This document shows positions 7,568 to 15,783 of a stretch of 64,000 nt of DNA, one piece after another. Both the position numbers and the translations under genes were made by a program. Origin of the DNA: Domibacillus iocasae. Lineage in GTDB: Bacteria > Bacillota > Bacilli > Bacillales > Domibacillaceae. The notes under the pieces are model-generated. The model searched no databases and had not been told where the DNA came from. It was given only the letters and a program-made list of their open reading frames with translations. Location of the stretch: assembly GCF_001750285.1 (NCBI RefSeq), contig NZ_MAMP01000022.1:372001-436000 (forward strand), given 5' to 3'. How positions within the stretch are numbered: the first letter of the stretch is position 1; every line of letters begins with the position of its first letter.

Positions 7568-9283
7568 ATGGAAGTTAAATGGTTTTCAGTAAAGAAGAAG
7601 CTGATATTGTTTTCGCTCCTTCTTTTATTAATACCCCTTTCTATTATTATATTTTTTGCGAACGGAAAGGTCCGAGAAACGACTGAACGGGAGTATGTGA
7701 ATTCCAGTCTGAGGGAAATCGAAAAATTGGATAATGCGATCTCGATGTACTTTAAGGGAATAAAGGAAGATTTGAATACGCTGGCGACCGACCCGCGGGT
7801 ACTGAAAGCAGACAGCAGCATAATGACATATAAAGATATTAAAGGGAAGGGCCCACCCGTCCAGATGACCCCAAGCAAAAATGGGGCAGTGGAAAAGGAG
7901 ATCTATGAAGTCTTCTCCCACTTTGGAAAAAACCATCCGGATGCAACGTATGTGTATATGGGCACTGAGGAAGGCCGTTATGTCCAGTATCCTGAAGGGC
8001 CCACGCTCCCCGGATATGATCCAAGAATGCGGCCTTGGTATGTAACGGCCCTGGAGGACCCTGGCGAAATATTGATGACAGGTGCTTATATATCATCGGG
8101 ATTAACCCATAAAATAGTCAGCAATGTCGTCACGATTGAACGCAATGGCAAAAGAATCGGGGTCATGGGGCTGGATGTCAGTTTGGATGGGCTGACGAGC
8201 CTGATTCAGGATGTGAAAATAGGCGGAAGTGGGTATGTGATTCTGACGCAAAGCGATGGCACGATTATTGCGCATCCTAAAAAGCCCGAATTGAATCTTG
8301 AATCAATTTCTGAATTGAACATTCCCGAGTTGGGAGCGATCGGGCAGGATGGCGCCTTTGAGGCAAAGGTAGACGGCGAAGAATCCGTTTTACATGTTAT
8401 CACTTCGAAAAATAATAACTGGAAATACATATCTATCATTGAAAAAAAAGATTTGGCGGCATCTGCGGATCAAATTGGCCAGAATCTTTTGATCATAGGT
8501 TCTCTTGTTGTTATCATCGCGATCATCATTTCTGTATTTATCATCATCCGTTTTACGAATAATTTTAGGAAATTGGCGAAAGAGATGAGGAAGTTGGAAA
8601 AATTGAAGACAGTCAGTGAAATAGCCGCGAGCATCTCTCATGAAGTGCGCAACCCTTTAACTGTAATCAAGGGGTTTCTGCAGCTGTTAAAGGAGAGTAA
8701 TCTTAATGAGGAAGATAAGATGATGTATCTCGCGATTTCGCTGGATGAGCTGGAGCGTGCCGAACATATTATTACCGATTATCTGACCTTTGCGAAGCCG
8801 TCGCTCGAGAACGTAAAGGTATTGGATTTGGCTAAAGAATTGGATTATGTTTTAACGGTTGTAAGCCCATATGCAAATATGAATAATGTACATATTGAAG
8901 TATTCTGGGAAGAAAATTTGTGTATTTCTGGAGAGGCCGCCAAGCTTCATCAATGCTTGATTAATGTAATTAAGAATGGGATTGAAGCGATGCCTGAAGG
9001 GGGACAGCTCAGTGTCTCTTTAAAGAAAACGGGCTCCAAAGCATGGCTAAGTGTTACCGACAGTGGAACAGGGATGAGCGAGGAGCAACTGGAGAGGCTG
9101 GGAACGCCTTTTTACACAACAAAAGACAAAGGCACAGGACTTGGCACCATGGTCGTCTACAGCATTGTTAAAGCCATGAGCGGAGAGATTAAGGTGAAAA
9201 GTGAAGAGAATAAGGGCACTAGTTTTACAATTGCCCTTCCAATCGCGCAAAATAGTCAGCCTAAGGATGGAATGAAAGAATAA
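7568..9283 (+). CDS. Orphan membrane sensor histidine kinase, dCache sensor, sporulation-kinase type
   Basis: 571 residues. TM1 (~11-31) and TM2 (~307-328) enclose an extracytoplasmic double-Cache domain (~35-300) with 'YDPRMRPWY' (150-158) and 'GLDVS' (201-205). There is no HAMP; about 25 residues join TM2 to HisKA, where His358 lies in 'SISHEVRNPL'. The N box 'NVIKNGIEAMPEGG', G1 'DSGTGM' and G2 'KGTGLG' are intact. The HisKA/ATPase part reads like B. subtilis KinA-KinE ('RNPLT-IKGFLQL'), which feed Spo0F. No response regulator is adjacent. AAAGGAG sits 7 nt before ATG 7568. It lies in the accessory insert between gndA and zwf. Its ligand is unknown. Confidence 0.88.
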   Translation: MEVKWFSVKKKLILFSLLLLLIPLSIIIFFANGKVRETTEREYVNSSLREIEKLDNAISMYFKGIKEDLNTLATDPRVLKADSSIMTYKDIKGKGPPVQMTPSKNGAVEKEIYEVFSHFGKNHPDATYVYMGTEEGRYVQYPEGPTLPGYDPRMRPWYVTALEDPGEILMTGAYISSGLTHKIVSNVVTIERNGKRIGVMGLDVSLDGLTSLIQDVKIGGSGYVILTQSDGTIIAHPKKPELNLESISELNIPELGAIGQDGAFEAKVDGEESVLHVITSKNNNWKYISIIEKKDLAASADQIGQNLLIIGSLVVIIAIIISVFIIIRFTNNFRKLAKEMRKLEKLKTVSEIAASISHEVRNPLTVIKGFLQLLKESNLNEEDKMMYLAISLDELERAEHIITDYLTFAKPSLENVKVLDLAKELDYVLTVVSPYANMNNVHIEVFWEENLCISGEAAKLHQCLINVIKNGIEAMPEGGQLSVSLKKTGSKAWLSVTDSGTGMSEEQLERLGTPFYTTKDKGTGLGTMVVYSIVKAMSGEIKVKSEENKGTSFTIALPIAQNSQPKDGMKE

Positions 9284-9549
9284 TAAAATATAATTGTTTG
9301 GTATTAAACTAAGAGTCTCTATTAGTCCTGGATACTGTTGATATTCAGATTTTGAAGGATTGTACTTAAACGAAACCAGCTAATAGCTTGTTAATATCTT
9401 TCAATTAAATCTTAAAATATTTCATGCTATACTAAATTTACGCATACCAAATAACCTTCCGACTTCATCGGTTGGAAAGTATTAGTATTATTAGTTATAT
9501 TTTTGGTTTAGGCTATATCTTGGAAATTCCATTTGTTTTTCAAAAGTGC

Positions 9550-9712
9550 ATATATCCAGTGTGAGTCCTCCATGTAGTGTCACAGCTTCGCTTGTTATAC
9601 GAGATCATAGTCCCAACGAGCCTCAATCATGTTTCTACAAGTAGGGGGCTAACGGGGTTTGTCGGGATCAAGTCCCACGGGGGCTTCCGTCCTACCCCGG
9701 CTACGGTTATCA
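9550..9712 (+). ncRNA. GC-rich structured non-coding block, possible insertion-sequence end or RNA
   Basis: About 160 nt with nested pairing: GTAGG (9641-9645) with CCTAC (9691-9695), ACGG (9652-9655) with CCGT (9687-9690), and an inner GGGATCAAGTCCC hairpin (9664-9676). Upstream there is a GTGA/TCAC pair and the small AGCTTCGCT hairpin. It has no open frame. From memory the block looks like the conserved non-coding end found beside IS110-type recombinase genes in Bacillaceae, where such ends encode a bridge RNA, but no recombinase gene is present here. Strand is a guess based on the downstream terminators. Identity is uncertain. Confidence 0.4.
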
Positions 9713-9730
9713 TATATTGATATAAAAAAT

Positions 9731-9760
9731 GGTCAGCCAGAAATATCTGGCTGACCTTAT
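9731..9760 (+). terminator. Perfect 10-bp hairpin after the structured block
   Basis: GGTCAGCCAG (9731-9740), loop AAATAT, CTGGCTGACC (9747-9756), then TTATAAT. It would end transcription out of the structured block. Confidence 0.6.
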
Positions 9761-9791
9761 AATACGAATGGGGGCTTTTGTTCAATATCTC

Positions 9792-9817
9792 GGCTGTCAT
9801 TTCGGCAGCCTTTTCTT
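9792..9817 (+). terminator. Second hairpin terminator in the insert
   Basis: GGCTGTC (9792-9798), loop ATTTC, GGCAGCC (9804-9810), one G-T pair, then TTTTCTT. Confidence 0.7.
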
Positions 9818-9896
9818 ATTCAGCTAAAGAAGCAGTTTAATTTAAGAAGGACTTCAAGATCTTAATATTGAATTACATATGTACATATAAAAGTGG

Positions 9897-10125
9897 GTGA
9901 AATTAATAAAAAAAATTTTATATTATAGATGGAGCAGCAGGAGTAGGTAAATCCACAACTTCAAAGAGACTAGCTGAACAGTTTGACCATAGTGCTTATA
10001 TTGAAGGTGATTTAATCAATCATATGGTTATTGGGGGATACTTTTCACCGTGGGAAAGCAAAGAAGCTCTATCGTTAATTTGGGAAAATATAGCCGATTT
10101 AAGTATAAAGAAAACGAAAAGGTGA
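9897..10125 (+). pseudogene. Truncated and frameshifted P-loop nucleotide kinase-like gene
   Basis: From 9910 the frame reads 'KKFYIIDGAAGVGKSTTSKR', a Walker A motif of small P-loop kinases/ATPases, continues through 'EGDLINHMVIGGYF' and 'ESKEALSLIWENIADLS', then stops at 10125 after about 70 residues; intact relatives are roughly 170-190 residues. In this frame a TAA lies just upstream (9907). A GTG at 9897 with AAAGTGGGTG-type context is one frame off: an extra base in the 8-A run (9908-9915) would explain it. So it is both frameshifted near the start and truncated at the C-terminus. The original function is unknown. Confidence 0.7.
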
Positions 10126-10132
10126 AAACAAA

Positions 10133-10177
10133 TAAGCAGCCTTGTTTTTTCCTAATCAGGATAAACAAGGCCGCTTA
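10133..10177. other. Long imperfect inverted repeat after the pseudogene
   Basis: Arms of 15 nt (10133-10147 and 10163-10177) pair with one mismatch around a 15-nt loop. No T tract follows on either strand, so this is a weak terminator or the relic of one. The rest of 10178-10470 is AT-rich and I see no gene in it. Confidence 0.5.
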
Positions 10178-10470
10178 CATTATTTCTTCACTCATTCAAG
10201 TAATAATCCTTTCTTTGATTTATTATTTCTTCTTTTTTACCCGGCATATCTATAAAAATATGCTTTCGCCTTTCACTATGTCACTGGAATCACCCTCTTT
10301 TAGAGAAGATGTGTTGCTAAGTCCTATTATAAGAAAGAAAAATGATTTTGTAAATACTAAATTTTTAGAATATTTAAAATATGTTTATTTTTTCTCTGGA
10401 GAAAACAAATATACAAAAGAGGGAGGCAGTTTAAAGGAAAGCAAAGGATTTAAAATAAGTGTCCGTAAAG

Positions 10471-10495
10471 AAAAAGCAGATGCTATCGCATCTGC
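10471..10495 (-). terminator. zwf terminator
   Basis: On the minus strand GCAGATGC, short loop, GCATCTGC (10495-10476), then TTTTT (10475-10471). It begins 11 nt beyond the zwf stop. Confidence 0.85.
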
Positions 10496-10505
10496 TCCGT
10501 TCTTA

Positions 10506-12005
10506 TTAGTTGCATATATCCACATCAAGCATATTCAAAGGCCACCAGAAGAAGCCATCCTGCTCAAGCAGTTCATCGGATGCTTTCGGTCCTTTTGTAT
10601 TGGCCGGGTAGTTCGGAAATTCGGCTTTCTCGTTACGCCATGCTTCTGAAATAACATCGATAAAGCTCCATGAAAGAGACACTTCGTCCCAATGGGTAAA
10701 GTTTGTTGAATCGCCGCGCATCGCGTCATGAATCAATTTTTCATACGCTTCCGGTGTATTCATAATATCTACGCCACTGTTCGCGTAGCTTAGCTTAACC
10801 GGCGTTGTCTGCAATTGATGACCAGCCCGTTTTGCATTTAAGTGGAGGGTAATACCCTCTTCCGGCTGAATATGAATCACGAGCAAATTGGGTTCCATTT
10901 CTTTATCATCCGGGCGATAATAAAGATTCATTGGAATGTCTTTAAACTGAACAACGATCTTTGTTGATTTCAGCGGCATCCGTTTGCCGGTGCGAATGTA
11001 AAATGGCACACCTGCCCAGCGGAAGTTATCGAACATAATTTTTCCGGCTACATACGTTTCAGTATTTGATTCCGGGTTTACATTTAGTTCTTCACGATAG
11101 CCCGGGAGCTGTTCATCTTCATTTGGTCCGTATTGTCCGCGAACAAAATAATCATTAACTGTTTCCGGCTTCAAGGGGCGCATCGAACGAAAAGCCCGTA
11201 CTTTTTCACGGCGGATTTCATCATCCTGCAAGCTGATCGGAGGCTCCATGGCAAGGAGTGAAACCATTTGCAGCATATGATTTTGAACCATATCTTTCAA
11301 CGCGCCGCTTGTTTCGTAATAGCCGCCGCGTTCTTCTACACCAAGTGTTTCGCTTGAAGTAATTTGAATGTTTGAAATGTAGCGGTTGTTCCAAAGCGGT
11401 TCAAACAGCGCATTAGCAAAACGGATAGCTTCAATATTCTGAACCATTTCTTTGCCTAGATAATGATCAATCCGGTAAATGTCTTTTTCGTCAAATGACC
11501 GGCGGATTTGTGCATTAAGTTCTTGCGCAGAAGGCAGATCATGGCCAAACGGCTTTTCAATAACAAGACGTCCAAAGCCATTTGTATCGGTCAAACCGTC
11601 CAATTTCAAGTGATCGGCAATGGTGCCGAAAAATTCTGGCGCCATTGCAAGATAAAAGAGTCGGTTGCCGCCAAGAGAATATTTTTCATCAAGCTCATTA
11701 GAAAGTGTACGCAGTGCGGCATACGAATCAGAATCGGATACGTCGTGCGGCAAATAATAAAAGTGTGAAATAAATTCATCTATTTTGTCATGGATAGAAG
11801 AGGAATCCATGATGGATTTCTTGACATGTTCTCGGAAGACGTCGTTATCCCAGGGACGTCGGGCTGTTCCAATAACAGCAAAGCCAGAAGATAAATGTCC
11901 TTTTCGATAAAGTCGATAAAGGGATGGATATAATTTTCGTTTGGCCAAATCTCCTGTTGCACCGAACAGGATCGTCAGCGCTGATGGCGTTTCAGATTGT
12001 TTCAC
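10506..12005 (-). CDS. zwf: Glucose-6-phosphate 1-dehydrogenase
   Basis: 499 residues from GTG 12005. The NADP-binding 'FGATGDLAKRK' near residue 10 and the active-site signature 'RIDHYLGKEMVQN' (catalytic His) are intact. It commits glucose 6-phosphate to the oxidative pentose phosphate pathway, producing NADPH. An in-frame ATG at 12056 would give 516 residues but lacks a ribosome site; GTG 12005 has a GGGG-containing site upstream and matches family length. The gene is divergent from rnz and convergent with gndA across the insert. Confidence 0.93.
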   Translation of the reverse strand: MKQSETPSALTILFGATGDLAKRKLYPSLYRLYRKGHLSSGFAVIGTARRPWDNDVFREHVKKSIMDSSSIHDKIDEFISHFYYLPHDVSDSDSYAALRTLSNELDEKYSLGGNRLFYLAMAPEFFGTIADHLKLDGLTDTNGFGRLVIEKPFGHDLPSAQELNAQIRRSFDEKDIYRIDHYLGKEMVQNIEAIRFANALFEPLWNNRYISNIQITSSETLGVEERGGYYETSGALKDMVQNHMLQMVSLLAMEPPISLQDDEIRREKVRAFRSMRPLKPETVNDYFVRGQYGPNEDEQLPGYREELNVNPESNTETYVAGKIMFDNFRWAGVPFYIRTGKRMPLKSTKIVVQFKDIPMNLYYRPDDKEMEPNLLVIHIQPEEGITLHLNAKRAGHQLQTTPVKLSYANSGVDIMNTPEAYEKLIHDAMRGDSTNFTHWDEVSLSWSFIDVISEAWRNEKAEFPNYPANTKGPKASDELLEQDGFFWWPLNMLDVDICN

Positions 12006-12124
12006 GTTACTAACCCCGCTTTTGAGATTCATTTTTATACTATTGCATTTTTTCACAAAACAATGAAAGTGACAAGTATTTTTGTTTATGGTACATATAT
12101 GTCAAAAGAAGACGAACAAAAGGA

Positions 12125-13051
12125 GTGTTTCTTATCGAACTTTTATTTCTTGGAACAGGCGCCGGTGTTCCGGCTAAACAGCGCAATGTAACATCCATTG
12201 CCTTGAAAATGCTGAATGAGCGCGGTGCTGTCTGGCTGATCGACTGCGGTGAAGCGACCCAGCATCAAATTTTACATACGACGCTTAAGCCGCGCCGCAT
12301 TGAAAAAATTTTCATTACTCATTTACACGGTGATCATATTTTTGGTTTGCCTGGGTTACTCGGCAGCCGCTCATTTCAAGGCGGCACAGGACCGCTCACC
12401 GTCTATGGGCCGGCCGGGATTCGCGCTTTTATTGAAACGGCACTCCGTGTCAGCAGTACGCACCTCCAATATCCTCTTTTTATAGAAGAGATAGAAGAAG
12501 GCATCGTATTTGAAGACAGCCATATGGCCGTTACAGCCGGAAAGCTGGATCACGGCATTGACTCATACGGTTACCGATTTGCAGAAAAAGACAAAGCTGG
12601 AGAACTGCTTGTTGAAAAACTGCGTGCAGATCATATTCCGCCTGGTCCGATCTATAAACAAATAAAGGAAGGACAGACCGTAAAGCTTCCGGATGGGCGG
12701 ATCATTGACCCGGTTCCTTACATCAGTGACCCGCAGCCTGGAAAAATAATCACTGTCCTCGGTGATACAAGACAGTGCCCGGAAGCGGTTTTACTTGCGA
12801 AAGAAGCAGACGTGCTCGTGCATGAAGCGACGTTTAATGCGGAAAATGAAAAGATGGCACGTGATTATTTTCATTCAACGACGGTTCAGGCGGCCGAAAC
12901 AGCCGTGCAGGCCGGTGCAAAAAAACTATGCTTAACCCATATCAGCTCCCGCTACATAAAAGAAGAGGAGCAGCAGCTTTTAAAGGAAGCATTTGCACGT
13001 TTTGAGTCTGTCATCATCGCGCATGACTTTTTAGAAGTGCCAATCGATTAA
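12125..13051 (+). CDS. rnz: Ribonuclease Z (tRNA 3'-processing endonuclease)
   Basis: About 306-308 residues. The metallo-beta-lactamase motif H-x-H-x-D-H is in 'THLHGDH' (66-71 counted from 12125), and further ligands include 'DTRQC' and 'THISSRY'. It cuts 3' trailers from tRNA precursors lacking CCA. The start is odd: the only in-frame standard codon, GTG 12125, overlaps the AAAGGAG ribosome site (12119-12125), while family alignment (M-E-L-L-F-L-G) puts the start at ATC 12134, 8 nt after that site. The listed start is the conservative one. The 3' end overlaps proI convergently by 4 nt. Confidence 0.9.
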   Translation: MFLIELLFLGTGAGVPAKQRNVTSIALKMLNERGAVWLIDCGEATQHQILHTTLKPRRIEKIFITHLHGDHIFGLPGLLGSRSFQGGTGPLTVYGPAGIRAFIETALRVSSTHLQYPLFIEEIEEGIVFEDSHMAVTAGKLDHGIDSYGYRFAEKDKAGELLVEKLRADHIPPGPIYKQIKEGQTVKLPDGRIIDPVPYISDPQPGKIITVLGDTRQCPEAVLLAKEADVLVHEATFNAENEKMARDYFHSTTVQAAETAVQAGAKKLCLTHISSRYIKEEEQQLLKEAFARFESVIIAHDFLEVPID

Positions 13052-13863
13052 TGAATGTACGCATCTCCGAGCCGTTTGGACTGAACGGCTGCTTCTTTTA
13101 CGCCGGCGGCAATCGCTTGCTTTACCCGAAATTCATCAAATGTCCGTAATGCCGCTTCTGTCGTGCCGCCAGGGCTTGTGATTGCTTTTCTAAGCGCAGC
13201 TGCCTGGCCATCATTTTTTGAAAGCATACTGGCTGCGCCAAGAAGCGTTTGAATAAGCAATTCCTTTGCGGTTTCATGGTCCAGCCCCAGCTCTTCGCCA
13301 GCTTGCTGGATAGCTTCCGCAATATAATAGAAATAAGCAGGTCCGCTTCCGGAAACGGCTGTTACAGCGTCCATTTGTGCTTCATCGACCGTAATAGCTG
13401 TACCGATTGCTGAAAATAGATGAAGCGCGGATTTATGCTGTTTATCTGTCACAAACTGATTTAATGCGATTGCTGTGGCAGATTTCCCTACGGCTGCTGA
13501 CGTGTTCGGCATAGAGCGGATAATCGCACACGGCTTTCCAATCGTTTCTTCCATAAAATCGATGCTGACACCTGCAAGCAAGCTGATAACGACTGATTTT
13601 TCATGAATGAAAGATCGAATGCTTTCGAGCCCGGCTTCTGCATCTTTTGGCTTCATCGCCAGAACAATGATGTCTGCATCCTGTAAAGCGGCTCCTGCTT
13701 CGTAACCGGCTTGAACACCAAATTCTTCAGCGAGCTGCCGCAACCGGGCATCGTTTGCTTTGTTTGTGACATATGTATGGTCCGCTTGCAGCGCCCCGCT
13801 TTTTAATGCTCCGGCGATAATGGCCTCAGCCATAGAGCCTGCGCCGACAAAAACTGCTTTCAA
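13048..13863 (-). CDS. proI: Pyrroline-5-carboxylate reductase
   Basis: 271 residues. An N-terminal Rossmann motif '[10 protein letters not shown]' binds NAD(P)H and the C-terminal signature around '[14 protein letters not shown]' and '[10 protein letters not shown]' forms the dimer active site. It catalyses the last step of proline synthesis. TTG 13863 is chosen because GGGAGG lies 7 nt upstream; the in-frame ATG 27 nt earlier has no site. By position it corresponds to B. subtilis proI (yqjO). Its end overlaps rnz by 4 nt. Confidence 0.92.
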   Translation of the reverse strand: MKAVFVGAGSMAEAIIAGALKSGALQADHTYVTNKANDARLRQLAEEFGVQAGYEAGAALQDADIIVLAMKPKDAEAGLESIRSFIHEKSVVISLLAGVSIDFMEETIGKPCAIIRSMPNTSAAVGKSATAIALNQFVTDKQHKSALHLFSAIGTAITVDEAQMDAVTAVSGSGPAYFYYIAEAIQQAGEELGLDHETAKELLIQTLLGAASMLSKNDGQAAALRKAITSPGGTTEAALRTFDEFRVKQAIAAGVKEAAVQSKRLGDAYIH

Positions 13864-14025
13864 TCTAATTCCTCCCTGTTGCCTAAACATTTTGACTTTT
13901 CAAGTGATTATGCGGAATAATCATGCATCTGTCAAGAGAAGAGCAGAAAGTGAATGACAATTCATTAGTGAAGCGGTACACTGGATAAAAGAAATGGCAA
14001 CTTAAAAATGCGTGGGGTGGACAAC

Positions 14026-14991
14026 ATGGGAATCCAATTATACGAAGATATTATAAAAATTACAGTGCCGACCCCTTTTCCAATCGGCGATGTCAATACA
14101 TACATTGTCAAAGGCGACCGTTTGACAATGGTAGATGCCGGCATAAACACACCGGAAGCAAAAGCGATTTTTGAAGGCGGTTTAAATGAAGCAGGTTACA
14201 AACTGTCTGATATTGAGCAGGTAATCCTGACCCATCACCACCCTGATCATATCGGCCTTCTGGATTTATTTCAAGTGGACATTTACGGGCATGAATACGG
14301 GAAAAACTGGCTGTCGTACAATGAGCCGTTTATGAAGTGGCGAAAAGAATTTTTTCTCGAATTATTTAATGAGTTTGGTGTCCCGATGGAAATGCGCCGG
14401 CTTGCGAACAATTTGGAAAAAACGCTTCGTTTCAGTTCACAAAACAGTAAACTAAGCGGGTTTTTAAAAGAAGGCGATACGCTGCCGGGATTGCCGGATT
14501 TTCATGTATTTGAGACACCAGGCCATGCCCAAAGCCATCTCGTTTTTTATCGTGAAAAAGATGGACTGCTGTTAGCCGGTGATCATATATTAAAAACGGT
14601 TTCGTCTAATCCATTAATTGAACCGCCAATGGAACAGGGGGGGGAACGGGCGAAGTCATTGCTTCAATACAAACACTCATTGAAGAAAATGATGGAACTG
14701 GATCTTGGGCATGTGATGACCGGCCATGGAAATGACATTGCATCGCTTCATCCATTGCTCGAGCGCCGTTTTGAGCGGCAGCGCGAACGCGCAGAGCTCG
14801 TTTTGTCCATGCTGCGTAATCAGCCTATGACTGTTTTTGAGGTATGTGTTCAGCTGTTTCCTGAAGTGTATAAAAAAGAAACCGGCTTAACGCTGTCTGA
14901 AACAGTTGGTCAATTTGATTATTTGTTTGAGCAGGGAAGCATTCACGTAGACCGGGTGGAAAATGGAGCGATTTATTATTATGGATCGTAA
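14026..14991 (+). CDS. yqjP: MBL-fold metallohydrolase (YqjP-like)
   Basis: 321 residues. The binuclear metal motif 'THHHPDH' (69-75), a later His in 'TPGHAQSH', Asp in 'LAGDHIL' and His in 'TGHGND' are intact. A C-terminal winged-helix-like extension ('ERRFERQRERAELVL...') is as in the BLACT/LACTB2-like branch. Substrate is unknown; thioester or RNA hydrolysis occurs in the family. ATG 14026 has GTGGGGTGG 6 nt upstream; an in-frame ATG at 14008 precedes this site. It overlaps the next gene, so they are likely one unit. Confidence 0.8.
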   Translation: MGIQLYEDIIKITVPTPFPIGDVNTYIVKGDRLTMVDAGINTPEAKAIFEGGLNEAGYKLSDIEQVILTHHHPDHIGLLDLFQVDIYGHEYGKNWLSYNEPFMKWRKEFFLELFNEFGVPMEMRRLANNLEKTLRFSSQNSKLSGFLKEGDTLPGLPDFHVFETPGHAQSHLVFYREKDGLLLAGDHILKTVSSNPLIEPPMEQGGERAKSLLQYKHSLKKMMELDLGHVMTGHGNDIASLHPLLERRFERQRERAELVLSMLRNQPMTVFEVCVQLFPEVYKKETGLTLSETVGQFDYLFEQGSIHVDRVENGAIYYYGS

Positions 14992-15757
14992 GAAGCAGAA
15001 AGTAATTGTGATTACCGGTGCCACGTCCGGACTCGGCTTGGAACTGGCAAAAATAGCAGCATTAGAAGGTTTTCACATTGTACTCATTGCCAGGCGGCTC
15101 GACCGTTTAAAAGGGCTGCAGCAAGAACTTGGCCAGCAGGCAGGCTCCGTACGAATTTTCCAAGCTGATGTAACGGACCGGCAGGCAATAGAAGTTGTAT
15201 TTAACCAAATTGGCAAAGTCGATGTACTCATTAACAATGCGGGTGTTGGCTATTTTACATGGGCACATGAAGCAAAGCCGGATGAGACGAAGCAGATGAT
15301 CGATGTAAATGTGACTGGACTTATTACATGCTGTGAACAGGTAATGCCGCAAATGATGGCACGCAAAAGCGGGCACATCATTAATATCGCTTCGCAGGCA
15401 GGCAAAATGGCGACACCAAAATCAGCGGTTTACGCGGCGACAAAACATGCTGTCCTCGGTTATACAAACAGCCTGAGGATGGAAATGGGCCGGTTTGGTA
15501 TCTTTGTCACCGCCATTAACCCGGGACCAATTGCAACGCCATTTTTCGAACAGGCCGACCCGGGCGGAACGTATGTGAAGAACGCAGGCAAGTTTATGCT
15601 TAATCCAGAAGACGTCGCCCGGAAAATAATGGACGTTGTTGGCCGTCCGGTGCGCGAAGTAAATATGCCCCGCTGGATGGCAGCCGGCAGCCGAATTCAT
15701 TCACTGTTCCCAAAAACAGTTGAGCGAATTGGCCGAACCGCTTTTTTTAAAAAATAA
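14981..15757 (+). CDS. yqjQ: Short-chain dehydrogenase/reductase (YqjQ-like)
   Basis: 258 residues. Cofactor motif 'TGATSGLG' (12-19), 'NNAG', Ser in 'NIASQAG' and the catalytic 'YAATK' are present, so it should be an active NAD(P)-dependent oxidoreductase; the substrate is unknown. A start at ATG 14963 (264 residues) is possible; 14981 fits relatives better but its GGAG is 12 nt away. It overlaps the end of yqjP by 11 nt (29 nt if the earlier start is used). A shared terminator follows. Confidence 0.8.
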   Translation: MDRKKQKVIVITGATSGLGLELAKIAALEGFHIVLIARRLDRLKGLQQELGQQAGSVRIFQADVTDRQAIEVVFNQIGKVDVLINNAGVGYFTWAHEAKPDETKQMIDVNVTGLITCCEQVMPQMMARKSGHIINIASQAGKMATPKSAVYAATKHAVLGYTNSLRMEMGRFGIFVTAINPGPIATPFFEQADPGGTYVKNAGKFMLNPEDVARKIMDVVGRPVREVNMPRWMAAGSRIHSLFPKTVERIGRTAFFKK

Positions 15758-15783
15758 AAGGAGCCGTCAAAGGCTCCTTTTGT
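15757..15783. terminator. Shared bidirectional terminator
   Basis: AAAGGAGCC (15757-15765) pairs with GGCTCCTTT (15772-15780), with T runs on both sides. It overlaps the last codons of the facing yqkD gene. Confidence 0.8.

Larger units (their letters stand above)
9284..9896. other. Non-coding AT-rich stretch after the kinase gene
   Basis: No open frame with a plausible start. It holds a weak hairpin around 9462-9480, the GC-rich structured block (9550-9712) and two successive hairpin terminators (9731-9756 and 9792-9817). The sharp rise in GC inside an otherwise AT-rich stretch marks the structured block as foreign or RNA-coding. Confidence 0.55.

Noticed and set aside
10050-10649. Long plus-strand open frame (about 199 codons) across the insert and the end of zwf
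   Set aside because: Its second half is antisense to zwf and it runs through a hairpin and the zwf terminator; no ribosome site and no protein-like pattern.
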